From Mycolicibacterium moriokaense (lineage in GTDB: Bacteria; Actinomycetota; Actinomycetes; Mycobacteriales; Mycobacteriaceae): a DNA stretch of 64,000 nt. The notes beneath the pieces were generated by a model. The model saw only the letters and a program-made list of their open reading frames with translations, made no database searches and was not told the DNA's origin. The DNA is taken from the NCBI RefSeq assembly GCF_010726085.1, contig NZ_AP022560.1, forward strand, positions 3,100,001-3,164,000, given 5' to 3'. Positions 40,252-47,938 of the stretch are shown in pieces (position 1 is the first letter of the stretch; every line of letters begins with the position of its first letter). The position numbers were made by a program, and so were the translations under genes.

Positions 40252-41379
40252 ATGCCGGCGCACTCACCGGATCCCGCTGCGCCGCTGTGGCGGGCGGCGC
40301 AGGTTTTCCGGCTGCTGAGTTGCATCTACGCCTTCGGTTTCCAGATCGCCGTGAACGGCGAACTCGTCCGCCCGGCGCTCGGATGGGCACTGTTCGCCGT
40401 CCTGCTCGGATGGAGTGCGTTGTGCGCGTTCGCATATCTGCAGGGCTTCGGCAGGCGTGTGTACTGGGTGCTCGCCGAGATACTCGTCGTGGTCGCTCTG
40501 ATCCTGTCGACCGAATTCATCGCCTCGCAACAATGGGCCTTCGACAACCAGTCGTGGCCGACGACGTTGTGGGCCACCAACGCCACGATCTCGGCGGCGA
40601 TCCTGTCCGGGCCCATCGCCGGAATGCTGGCCGGGGTGGCGGTGATGATCGCCAGCACGATCGTCAAGGGCTTCATCAACTACGACCTAGGCCGCAACGC
40701 GACCATAGTCATCGAGCTGGCGGTGGGACTCGCCGTCGGGATGGCGGCGCAGACCGCACGCCGGGCGCACGCCGAGCTCGAAGAGGCGGCGCGACTGGCC
40801 GCCGCACATCAGGAGCGGGAGAGGTTGTCGCGCCGGGTGCATGACGGCGCCATCCAGGTGTTGGCTCTGGTGTCGCGACGTGGTCGCGAAATCGGCGGGG
40901 AGACCGCTGAATTGGCCGAGTTGGCGGGGGAGCAGGAGCGCGCCCTGCGTCGGCTGGTCAGCTCGGCCGACACCGAACCGCGGGCCGGCGAGAAGACCGA
41001 TCTCGGTGCGTTGTTGCGAAAGAGGGCATCGGATGTGGTGTCGGTCAGCGTGCCTGCCGACCCGGTGCTACTGGACGCGGACACGGCGAACGAGGTGTAC
41101 GCCGCGGCCGTCAACGCGCTGGAGAACGTCGCCGCCCACGCCGGCCCCGATGCACGCGCCTACGTGCTGCTCGAGGATCTGGGCGACTCGGTCACGGTCA
41201 GCATCCGCGACGACGGTGTCGGAATCGCGGAGGGCCGACTCGAGGAGGCGGTCGGCGAAGGCCGGATGGGTGTGGCCAAATCGATTGTCGGACGGATGGA
41301 TTGGCTTGGTGGCAGCGCGAAGCTGACCACTGCGCCGGGATGTGGGACGGAATGGGAGCTGACAGTACCCCGACGGTGA
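40252..41379 (+). CDS. MacS-like sensor histidine kinase
   Basis: The product is 375 aa. The N-terminal half has about five membrane spans (residues 15-175) without a large extracellular domain. A short coiled region leads to the phospho-acceptor RRVHDGAIQVLALVSRRG (His near 198), an HDG-type box seen in the actinobacterial MacS group. A HATPase domain has N-box NALENVAAHAG and G1 box DDGVGI. The signal is unknown; a membrane-embedded sensor suggests an envelope or hydrophobic cue. It overlaps the response regulator by 28 nt. Confidence 0.87.
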   Translation: MPAHSPDPAAPLWRAAQVFRLLSCIYAFGFQIAVNGELVRPALGWALFAVLLGWSALCAFAYLQGFGRRVYWVLAEILVVVALILSTEFIASQQWAFDNQSWPTTLWATNATISAAILSGPIAGMLAGVAVMIASTIVKGFINYDLGRNATIVIELAVGLAVGMAAQTARRAHAELEEAARLAAAHQERERLSRRVHDGAIQVLALVSRRGREIGGETAELAELAGEQERALRRLVSSADTEPRAGEKTDLGALLRKRASDVVSVSVPADPVLLDADTANEVYAAAVNALENVAAHAGPDARAYVLLEDLGDSVTVSIRDDGVGIAEGRLEEAVGEGRMGVAKSIVGRMDWLGGSAKLTTAPGCGTEWELTVPRR

Positions 41380-42017
41380 TGGTGGTTGACGACCACCCGA
41401 TCTGGCGTGATGCGGTGGCCCGCGACCTCGCCGAAGACGGGTTCAACGTCGTCGCCACGGCCGACGGCGTGGCCTCCGCGCGGCGGCGGGCGGCGGTGGT
41501 GCTGCCGGACGTTGTCGTGATGGACATGCGACTGTCTGACGGCGACGGGGCGCAGGCCACAGCCGAGGTGCTCGCGGTGTCGCCGTCCTCGCGGATCCTG
41601 GTGCTCTCGGCATCGGACGAACGTGAGGACGTGCTGGAGGCGGTAAAGGCAGGCGCGACAGGTTATCTCGTGAAGAGCGCGTCGAAACAGGAACTCGGCG
41701 ACGCGGTGCGTGCCACGGCGGAGGGCCGTGCGGTCTTCACACCTGGGCTCGCGGGGCTGGTGCTCGGCGAGTACCGGCGCATCGCGCAATCCGGGGCGAA
41801 GAGCCCGACGGGGACGCCGACGCCGAGCCTCACCGAGCGGGAGACCGAGATTCTGCGCCACGTCGCGAAGGGGCTGACGGCCAAGCAGATCGCCGCCAGG
41901 CTCTCGCTCAGCCACCGCACCGTCGAGAACCATGTGCAGGCCACGTTCCGCAAGCTCCAGGTGGCCAATCGGGTGGAGTTGGCCCGCTACGCGATCGAAC
42001 ACGGTCTCGACGAGTAG
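41352..42017 (+). CDS. NarL/LuxR-type response regulator
   Basis: The product is 221 aa. The receiver domain has acidic pair VVDDHP, phospho-acceptor Asp58 (VVMDMRLSDG) and conserved Lys in YLVKSAS. The C-terminal LuxR helix-turn-helix reads LTERETEILRHVAKGLTAKQIAARL, cited by position (about 160-185). It is the cognate partner of the overlapping kinase. ATG 41352 is preferred; ATG 41340 would add four residues. Targets are unknown, but the upstream transporter operon is an obvious candidate. Confidence 0.92.
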   Translation: MGADSTPTVMVVDDHPIWRDAVARDLAEDGFNVVATADGVASARRRAAVVLPDVVVMDMRLSDGDGAQATAEVLAVSPSSRILVLSASDEREDVLEAVKAGATGYLVKSASKQELGDAVRATAEGRAVFTPGLAGLVLGEYRRIAQSGAKSPTGTPTPSLTERETEILRHVAKGLTAKQIAARLSLSHRTVENHVQATFRKLQVANRVELARYAIEHGLDE

Positions 42018-42062
42018 TCCTACTCATCCGAAAACGGCCATCGGGCTGTCACGATGTCACCC

Positions 42063-43895
42063 ATGACCGAACCGCATCGTGCCGTCATCGCCAGGGTGTC
42101 CGCCGACTTCGCCGCGATATCGCAGTACATGGCGAGGGTTTCGGCGGACTTGGCGACGTTGGACCGCATGTTCTCCGAGCAGTCGCAGGTCACGCCGGCG
42201 GCCCAGCCGGTTCAGCCGCCGGTGCAGCCGGTTCAGCAGCCCCAGCCGTACCCGATGTCCTACTGGCCCCAATATCAGCCACAGCCGCAGTATCAACGCG
42301 GTTATCAGCCGCAATACCAACCGCAGCAGCCGATTCCGGTGTCGCCCGCGGGTGCGCAGAAGCCGCCGCGCGACGAGGGCTGGGTCGGCAAGCTGCTCGC
42401 CATCGCAGGCGTCGCGGTCACGTTGATAGGCGTCGCGCTGCTGCTCGTCCTGGCCGCTCAGGCGGGCATTCTGCGGCCGGAGATCCGCGTGGCTGGTGGT
42501 GCGGCGCTGGCCGCCGCGCTGGTGGGGGTAGGCGTCTGGCTGTACCGACGCCCCGGTGGGCGGGTCGGTGCCATCGCCCTGGCCGCGACGGGAATCGCGA
42601 CGGCCTATATCGACGTCATCGCCATCACGGCGATCTATGACTGGGTGTCTGCCCCCGTCGGTCTGGTGGCCGCCGCCGTCATCGGCGGCGGTGGTCTGAC
42701 GCTGGCGCGGCGCTGGGACTCACAGCAACTCGGCGTCCTCGTGCTGGTTCCACTCATCGTGCTGGCACCGGTGGTCGCTGGTGGTGTGACGCTGCTGCTC
42801 GTCGGCTTCATGCTCGCGCTCGCCGCCGCATCGCTGCCGGTGCAGCTCGGCAAGGACTGGATCTGGTTGCACTGCTCGCGCATCGCCGCCGCCACACTCC
42901 CGCTGCTCATCGCCCTGCTCGCCCTGTACTTCGACGATCGCCGCGACGCGTGGCTCGTTGCGGCATGCGCCATCGCCGCAGGCCTGGCAATCGTCGCTGC
43001 GCTGATACTTCTGCGCAGGACCTCCAATCGCATCCTGATGTCACTGGTGACCGGTGCCGGTGTGCTGCCGCTGCTGTGCGTGAGACTGGTCGCCGACCGG
43101 GCGGTCGCCGCGTTGATGGCGGTGGTCCTCGCAGCGGTATTGCTGGCTATCGTGCTCATCGGTGGCCGCCTGCCCGGGGTCGACAAGGTCGTGCGTCAGG
43201 TCTGGGCGGCGCTGTCGGCGGTCTCCGCGACCATCGCCGTGTCGGTCGCGTTCGACGGCCGGATCGCGGGCCCGGTCCTTTTGGCGATGGCGATCGTCGT
43301 GGCCGTCGCCGCACGGCATGAGGCCATCGCGAGATGGGTCGCACTGGGCCTGGCCGTGGTGGGCGCGGCCTTCTACCTGGGCTACGCACCCCCGAGCTCG
43401 CTGGCCTTCGCCACCGAAACCACCACCGCGACAGCCGTTTCCACGTTGATAGGCAGCCTGCTGCTGATCGCGTTCGCCGCCGTGATCGTGTGGACCACCG
43501 ACCAACGCGATTCGCTGCTGTGGGCAGGCTCGGCGGTGGTGGCGGTCTATGCGATCACCAGCTTCACCGTCACCGCCGGGGTGCTGATCGGCGGCGAGGA
43601 GCGCGGCTTCTTCGCCGGGCACATGGCCGCGACGATCTGCTGGATCGTGGCGGCCGCGGCACTGCTGATCTACGCGGCGCGGATCCCGCGGGCCAACCGG
43701 TCCCTGCCTATCGGCGGGGGACTGGCGCTGGTGGGGGCCGCGATGGCCAAGCTGTTCCTGTTCGACCTCGGCACTCTCGATGGCATCTTCCGCGTGGTGG
43801 TGTTCATGGTCGTCGGCCTGATACTGCTGGGCCTCGGCGCGGGGTACGCGCGCCTGCTCGAGAAGCAGGACCAGCAACAAGACCAGCAGGTGTGA
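42063..43895 (+). CDS. DUF2339 polytopic membrane protein
   Basis: The product is 610 aa. Residues about 1-45 are a predicted helix, then a Gln/Pro/Tyr-rich low-complexity stretch (about 45-105) with QPQ and YQP repeats. About 14 hydrophobic spans fill the remainder, beginning near VGKLLAIAGVAVTLIGVALL. This is the DUF2339 pattern; function is unknown, with proposed links to envelope or transport. ATG 42063 (MTEPHRAVIARVSADF) is preferred to ATG 42054. It ends in a Gln/Asp-rich tail. Confidence 0.82.
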   Translation: MTEPHRAVIARVSADFAAISQYMARVSADLATLDRMFSEQSQVTPAAQPVQPPVQPVQQPQPYPMSYWPQYQPQPQYQRGYQPQYQPQQPIPVSPAGAQKPPRDEGWVGKLLAIAGVAVTLIGVALLLVLAAQAGILRPEIRVAGGAALAAALVGVGVWLYRRPGGRVGAIALAATGIATAYIDVIAITAIYDWVSAPVGLVAAAVIGGGGLTLARRWDSQQLGVLVLVPLIVLAPVVAGGVTLLLVGFMLALAAASLPVQLGKDWIWLHCSRIAAATLPLLIALLALYFDDRRDAWLVAACAIAAGLAIVAALILLRRTSNRILMSLVTGAGVLPLLCVRLVADRAVAALMAVVLAAVLLAIVLIGGRLPGVDKVVRQVWAALSAVSATIAVSVAFDGRIAGPVLLAMAIVVAVAARHEAIARWVALGLAVVGAAFYLGYAPPSSLAFATETTTATAVSTLIGSLLLIAFAAVIVWTTDQRDSLLWAGSAVVAVYAITSFTVTAGVLIGGEERGFFAGHMAATICWIVAAAALLIYAARIPRANRSLPIGGGLALVGAAMAKLFLFDLGTLDGIFRVVVFMVVGLILLGLGAGYARLLEKQDQQQDQQV

Positions 43896-43914
43896 GCGGA
43901 GTCACGCCGTAATT

Positions 43915-43927
43915 TGGAATCATTCCA
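43915..43927 (+). promoter_or_regulatory. Fur-type inverted repeat before dps2
   Basis: TGGAATCATTCCA is a perfect 6-1-6 inverted repeat 23 nt before the dps2-like ATG; with the flanking bases it reads TTTGGAATCATTCCAGA. The right half ATTCCAGA resembles the core of the mycobacterial FurA box. An iron- or peroxide-responsive Fur-family operator fits a ferritin-like gene, but this is inference. Confidence 0.45.
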
Positions 43928-43950
43928 GATTGCGAATCGTTGATCAAGGC

Positions 43951-44439
43951 ATGGGTACAAATCGACGCAGTGAAACAGACGTAACCGAATTCCAGGCCTC
44001 AGCAGAGCTGAGCGCGAACCTGCAGCGGGTCCTGGTCGACCTGATCGAGCTGCACCTGCAGGGCAAGCAGGCGCACTGGAACGTGGTCGGTACCAACTTC
44101 CGCGATCTGCACCTGCAGCTCGACGAGCTGGTCGACTTCGCGCGCGAGGCCAGCGACACCGTTGCCGAACGGATGCGGGCACTTTCGGCCGTACCGGACG
44201 GACGGTCCGACACCGTGGCGGCCAGCACGACGCTGCCGCAGTTCCCGGCGTACGAGCACAACACCGGCGAGGTCGTCGACCTGATCACCGCACGCACCTA
44301 TGCGGCCGTCGACACCATTCGCTCCGTGCACGATGCGGTGGACGCCGAGGATCCCAGCACCGCCGACATCCTCCATCAGCTCATCGACGGCCTCGAGAAA
44401 CTGGCCTGGCTGATCAAGTCGGAGAACCGCAAGGTCTAA
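43951..44439 (+). CDS. dps2: Dps2-like DNA-binding ferritin
   Basis: Dodecameric mini-ferritin that oxidises Fe2+ with H2O2 and shields DNA. The product is 162 aa. The ferroxidase-site pattern is complete: His42, His54, Asp58, Asp69 and Glu73 in AHWNVVG...LHLQLDELVDFAREASDTVAER. The sequence closely resembles M. smegmatis Dps2 as I recall it, including the end LIKSENRKV. ATG 43951 fits the Dps2 length; TTG 43930 would add seven residues and overlap the putative operator spacer. The stop overlaps the converging cyclase gene by 4 nt. Confidence 0.9.
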   Translation: MGTNRRSETDVTEFQASAELSANLQRVLVDLIELHLQGKQAHWNVVGTNFRDLHLQLDELVDFAREASDTVAERMRALSAVPDGRSDTVAASTTLPQFPAYEHNTGEVVDLITARTYAAVDTIRSVHDAVDAEDPSTADILHQLIDGLEKLAWLIKSENRKV

Positions 44440-45731
44440 GAAGGTCCGACGACCGCGCCTTGTTCGACACCGTCTCGAACGGCGCGGTCGTCGCGCCGCC
44501 CGACGAGGTACCAGGTCCGCATCATGCCCTTGCCCTTGATGTCGACCTCGCCGCGCTCCTCAAGGAGGAACGTGCCTTTCAGGCGTTCGTAGACGTCGCC
44601 GGGCACCTGAATCCGGCCCTCGACATCCGTGGTCTCCATGCGCGACGCGACGTTCACGGCGTCGCCCCACACGTCGTAGAAGAACTTTCGCGCGCCGACG
44701 ACGCCGGCAACCACCGGTCCCGTCGCCAGGCCGATGCGCAATGGCACCTCGCGACCCTTCGGGTCCTTGAGGTCGGCAACTGCCTCGGCCATGTCCAACG
44801 CCAGGCAGGCAAGTGCCTCGGCGTGGTCGGGCCGGGGTTCCGGCACCCCGCTGACCACCATGTACGAGTCACCGCTGGTCTTGATCTTCTCCAGGCCATG
44901 CCGGTCGACGAGTTGATCGAACGCGGTATAGAGCTGGTCCAGGAACCGCACGAGCTCACTCGGTGAGATGTCGCTCGCTCGCTTGGTGTAGTCGGCGATA
45001 TCGGCGAAGAGGATCGACGCCTCGTCGTACTGGTCGGCGACGATGTCGCGCGTCGGATCCTTGAGTCGCTCGGCGATCGTGGCGGGGAGGATGTTGGTCA
45101 GCAGTTGCTCGGATCTGTCGTACTCCGCTTCCATTGCCTCGCGCGCGCGTCGGGTCTCGCGCAGTGAGTATCCGATCGTTGCGACGACGAGAATCCATGC
45201 GGTGATGACCGTCAGGACGAACGACACCCGAAACGACCACGCCGGTTGGGTGCCGGTGTCGTTGGGCACGTAGAACTCCAAGAAGATCACCGTGATGGCA
45301 GCGATGGCGGAAAGTGTTGCGGCCAAGACGATGTGGTCGGTGCCCAGGATGACCAACATGAGCGCGGCGGCAACAATGTAGTAGAACTGCAGTCCCGAAC
45401 CGGTGCCGAGATAGATGCACAGCACCAGGATCGTGAAATACGACACCGCGAAGAAGATCACCGGCGCGACCACCTCGCCCCAACGGCAGAGTCGCGGAAT
45501 CGCGACGAACGCGGCCGCGCTGGCGAGGTTGACGAGAGACACCCACCAGTCCTGACCGATCAGGAATCCCTGGATACCGAAGAACGCGGTGATGGCCGCG
45601 CTGATCATGGCGGTCATGTTCAGCACACGGCGGTGCCGTGCGGCCCGCTCGGCGTGGTACGGCGTACGCCCCGGTGCGCGGCCGTCCACCGCCACGTCGG
45701 GCAGGCATACCGGCCGGGCTTTCATAGCCAC
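44436..45731 (-). CDS. cya: Class III adenylate cyclase, Rv1625c (Cya) type
   Basis: Membrane adenylate cyclase making cAMP from ATP. The product is 431 aa. Six membrane spans lie in about residues 38-190, then a short helical linker (RETRRAREAMEAEYDRSEQLL) and the catalytic domain. All key residues are present: metal Asp244 and Asp288, adenine-selecting Lys284 and Asp353, and transition-state Asn360 and Arg364. It should be active as a homodimer. GTG 45731 is chosen because a TACGCT -10 lies exactly 7 nt upstream; ATG 45725 is the alternative. Confidence 0.94.
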   Translation of the reverse strand: MAMKARPVCLPDVAVDGRAPGRTPYHAERAARHRRVLNMTAMISAAITAFFGIQGFLIGQDWWVSLVNLASAAAFVAIPRLCRWGEVVAPVIFFAVSYFTILVLCIYLGTGSGLQFYYIVAAALMLVILGTDHIVLAATLSAIAAITVIFLEFYVPNDTGTQPAWSFRVSFVLTVITAWILVVATIGYSLRETRRAREAMEAEYDRSEQLLTNILPATIAERLKDPTRDIVADQYDEASILFADIADYTKRASDISPSELVRFLDQLYTAFDQLVDRHGLEKIKTSGDSYMVVSGVPEPRPDHAEALACLALDMAEAVADLKDPKGREVPLRIGLATGPVVAGVVGARKFFYDVWGDAVNVASRMETTDVEGRIQVPGDVYERLKGTFLLEERGEVDIKGKGMMRTWYLVGRRDDRAVRDGVEQGAVVGPS

Positions 45732-45738
45732 AGTTCAA

Positions 45739-45744
45739 AGCGTA
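45739..45744 (-). promoter_or_regulatory. Candidate leaderless -10 of the cyclase gene
   Basis: On the minus strand TACGCT (45744-45739) is followed by 7 nt and GTG 45731, so the transcript would start at the start codon. Confidence 0.5.
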
Positions 45745-45967
45745 ACGCCGCCCGGAACTACCTGCGGTTTTTACTCTCGCGACAGCCGGAACCGCGGTTA
45801 ATTCGTTTTCTGGCCTTACTGTTTTGCTTCCAAGACCGACTCTTGCATTCCTTGGCGTTTGCGGGCGTTTGCGTGGGTGCCGAGCCGGCGCCCGCACCGG
45901 ACCCGTGCCGAGGCAGGGTCGACCTCGAGGGCCGAGCCTGGGGGCATGGAAGATTGGGCACCGGAAT

Positions 45968-45982
45968 TGGCACTCAGTGCCA
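45968..45982. promoter_or_regulatory. Operator-like palindrome TGGCACTCAGTGCCA
   Basis: A perfect 7-1-7 inverted repeat in a non-coding stretch. Size and symmetry fit a dimeric repressor such as a TetR-family protein. No regulator gene is adjacent, and no promoter is clearly next to it. Confidence 0.4.
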
Positions 45983-46685
45983 TACAGCCGCACGCACTAG
46001 GCGTGCTCCGCCACGCGGAATTAACACAGAAATGACGTACAAATTCTTACACCGCGTGCCGAAATTCGCGGGCGGATGATTGATTAGTTTTAGCGCAACG
46101 TTGCCAACTTTGAATAGTGGCGTAGCGTCACGCAGCGTGGGAAGTGAGACGACCGTCGGGAAATTCAATCCCGACTTTCGTTACCAGCAGTTTTATAGGT
46201 ATGATGAAGCCTTTTGTCAATTTTGACGAAGTGCGGGTGACGTGCGACGATGGCGGGCCATACGTTGCCAAATTCGCTTCCGAATGCATCGTTGGCGGCG
46301 CGACAGGCTGGCGTAGAAGTTTGGTATGGCGAGCCTTATCCGTGCTGGATTTCAAAAAGGCCGAAAATTCATCTCAATTTCGCACCCCAAGATGGCGCCA
46401 AGTGTGTAATTTGAATCCATCGTCCCTGGAAGTGCTCGACGAGATTGGACCACGAGTGGCGATGAGGTCTGTGGAAAGGCGCCGACAGACGCGATTGGGA
46501 GTCGCGTTGGCAGTTGCCGCGAAACCGAAGGCCCTCGTGTCTAGCGATGTAATCAGTTTGCTCGTACCGATGAATGGTGCTCTGTCCGACTGGGACGGCT
46601 CGACGTGCGGCGGCTATTTCGGGGGAAGCCCCACCGTCTCGTCCGGCCCGTGTCGCTTCATCGGCGCAGCGTAAATACGAGGGGT

Positions 46686-46720
46686 ACCTGCTGCGGATCA
46701 CAATGTGGTCCGTAGCAGGT
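46686..46720. other. Long hairpin upstream of tRNA-Leu
   Basis: Arms 46686-46702 and 46704-46720 can pair over 17 bp, with 15 Watson-Crick pairs and two G-U pairs around a single central A. As RNA it would be a very stable hairpin; as DNA it is a near-perfect palindrome. It is not followed by a T tract. It lies 12 nt after the end of the unassigned frame at 46674. Confidence 0.55.
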
Positions 46721-46854
46721 CTATGTAAGAGGCGCGATCCGTGCTGTGATTCCTCGGTCGAGGTGGGTGCTGAAACGTAGTGGTGAAGTAAGGCGTAGGT
46801 GGCGTGATGGTGGTGTGGCGAGACTGCTCGCGTACCCTAGCCTTGCTCTCGCAA

Positions 46855-46937
46855 GCCCGAGTGGCGGAATGGCAGACGCACCGGACTCAAAATCCGGCGA
46901 TGGCAACATCGTGTGGGTTCGACTCCCACCTCGGGCA
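46855..46937 (+). tRNA. tRNA-Leu (anticodon CAA)
   Basis: 83 nt folding as a class II tRNA. The acceptor stem is GCCCGAG paired with CTCGGGC (46930-46936), with discriminator A46937. The anticodon stem is CCGGA/TCCGG with loop CTCAAAA, so the anticodon is CAA (46888-46890), reading UUG. The long variable arm CGATG-GCAA-CATCG identifies Leu, and the T arm is GTGGG-TTCGACT-CCCAC. CCA is not encoded. A TACCCT -10 lies at 46833-46838. Confidence 0.96.
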
Positions 46938-47106
46938 CTTTGTTGAATCAATGGGGTGAATTAACGGGCTGTTTCGAGCTGATCGCTGAGCGGCGGATCA
47001 CTCGGCAAGCTTGGCGAAGCCGCTATTCGTGCACTCGGCGGGATTGCACGGGATTGCAGATGCCCCCGCGGTCGCCCATCGCGGTCACTACCGCCACAAT
47101 AGTTGC

Positions 47107-47739
47107 ATGGCAGCTGCTTCCGGGGCATCGACTGGTGACGAAAAGCCGCGGCGCGTTCTCGTCGCCGAGGACGAACCGCTCATTCGGATGGACCTCGCCG
47201 AGATGCTGCGCGAGGAAGGCTATGAAATCGTCGGCGAGGCCGGCGACGGGCAGGAGGCCGTCGACCTGGCCGAGAGCCTCAGGCCCGACCTTGTGATCAT
47301 GGACGTGAAGATGCCGCGGCGCGACGGTATCGACGCCGCATCGGAGATCGCCGGCAAGCGGATCGCCCCGATCGTCATTTTGACCGCCTTCAGCCAGCGC
47401 GAGCTCGTCGAGCGGGCCCGCGACGCGGGCGCCATGGCGTATCTCGTCAAACCGTTCAACATCAACGACCTCATTCCCGCCATCGAGGTGGCGGTGAGCC
47501 GTTTCAGCGAGATCGCCGCGCTGGAGCAGGAAGTCGCCGAGTTGTCGGACCGGTTGGAGACGCGAAAACTCGTCGAACGCGCCAAGGGTTTGCTGCAGGC
47601 CAAGCAGGGCATGACCGAACCCGAAGCGTTCAAGTGGATTCAGCGTGCGGCCATGGATCGCCGGACCACCATGAAGCGTGTCGCCGAGGTCGTGCTGGAA
47701 ACCCTCGACACGCCCAAGGACACTTCACCGTCGAGCTAG
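47107..47739 (+). CDS. pdtaR: PdtaR-type response regulator with ANTAR RNA-binding domain
   Basis: The product is 210 aa. The receiver domain has acidic residues VAEDEPLIRMD, phospho-acceptor Asp66 (LVIMDVKMPRRDG) and Lys in YLVKPFN. A coiled linker leads to an ANTAR domain (about 145-200, LVERAKGLLQAKQGMTEPEAFKWIQRAAMDRR cited by span) that binds paired hairpins in nascent RNA to prevent termination. The partner kinase PdtaS is not in the window. A CACAAT hexamer ends 6 nt before the ATG, so the mRNA may be leaderless. It corresponds to Rv1626. Confidence 0.95.
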   Translation: MAAASGASTGDEKPRRVLVAEDEPLIRMDLAEMLREEGYEIVGEAGDGQEAVDLAESLRPDLVIMDVKMPRRDGIDAASEIAGKRIAPIVILTAFSQRELVERARDAGAMAYLVKPFNINDLIPAIEVAVSRFSEIAALEQEVAELSDRLETRKLVERAKGLLQAKQGMTEPEAFKWIQRAAMDRRTTMKRVAEVVLETLDTPKDTSPSS

Positions 47740-47854
47740 CCGTGACCCGGGACGACCGTTAATTGTGCGTTTCCGACGCCGCAGTTTGAGCGGATCTCCC
47801 GTCTGATCGACACGGTCCCTTGGCCAAGATCGCGCACCACCGCCATGTGTTGGC

Positions 47855-47935
47855 TATGGTCGTCCCGAAGCATTGCCGCCCGCGCCGACCTGGGAAGGGC
47901 TGCCGATGCCGACAAAAACATTGACCCGGAGGTGA
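47855..47935 (+). promoter_or_regulatory. livJ promoter -10 and strong ribosome site
   Basis: TATGGT at 47855-47860 is a possible -10 in the 199-nt gap before the transporter operon. GGAGGTGA just before GTG 47939 is the best ribosome site in this region. A short CTTGGCCAAG palindrome lies at 47819-47828, upstream of the -10. Confidence 0.4.
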
Positions 47936-47938
47936 AGC

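Larger units (their letters stand above)
45745..46854. other. 1.1-kb region without a recognisable gene, lower GC
   Basis: Between the cyclase promoter and tRNA-Leu no convincing gene is seen. From about 45,970 to 46,560 the base composition is clearly more AT-rich than the rest of the window. It contains an operator-like palindrome (45968-45982), an inverted repeat GTCAATTTTGAC (46216-46227), a 17-bp hairpin (46686-46720) and a tandem 10-bp duplication (45854-45873). One frame from ATG 46201 stays open to 46674 (157 codons) but has mixed composition and matches no family I know; its second half also overlaps an open antisense frame. It may be a decayed insertion or a regulatory region. Confidence 0.6.

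Noticed and set aside
45854..45873. Tandem 10-bp duplication (GGCGTTTGCG twice)
   Set aside because: Only two copies, no association with a gene or promoter; a chance slippage product.
45968..45982. Possible HrcA CIRCE element
   Set aside because: CIRCE needs TTAGCACTC-N9-GAGTGCTAA. Here the half sites are separated by only one base, and no chaperone gene follows.
46144..46674. Open frame of up to 176 codons on the plus strand
   Set aside because: Not called as a gene: no ribosome site at 46144, no family resemblance, and an overlapping antisense frame. The shorter version from ATG 46201 is kept only as a possibility in the region entry.
47819..47828. CTTGGCCAAG palindrome upstream of the liv operon
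   Set aside because: Ten bases of palindrome occur often in GC-rich DNA, and it is not placed at a clear -35/-10 pair.
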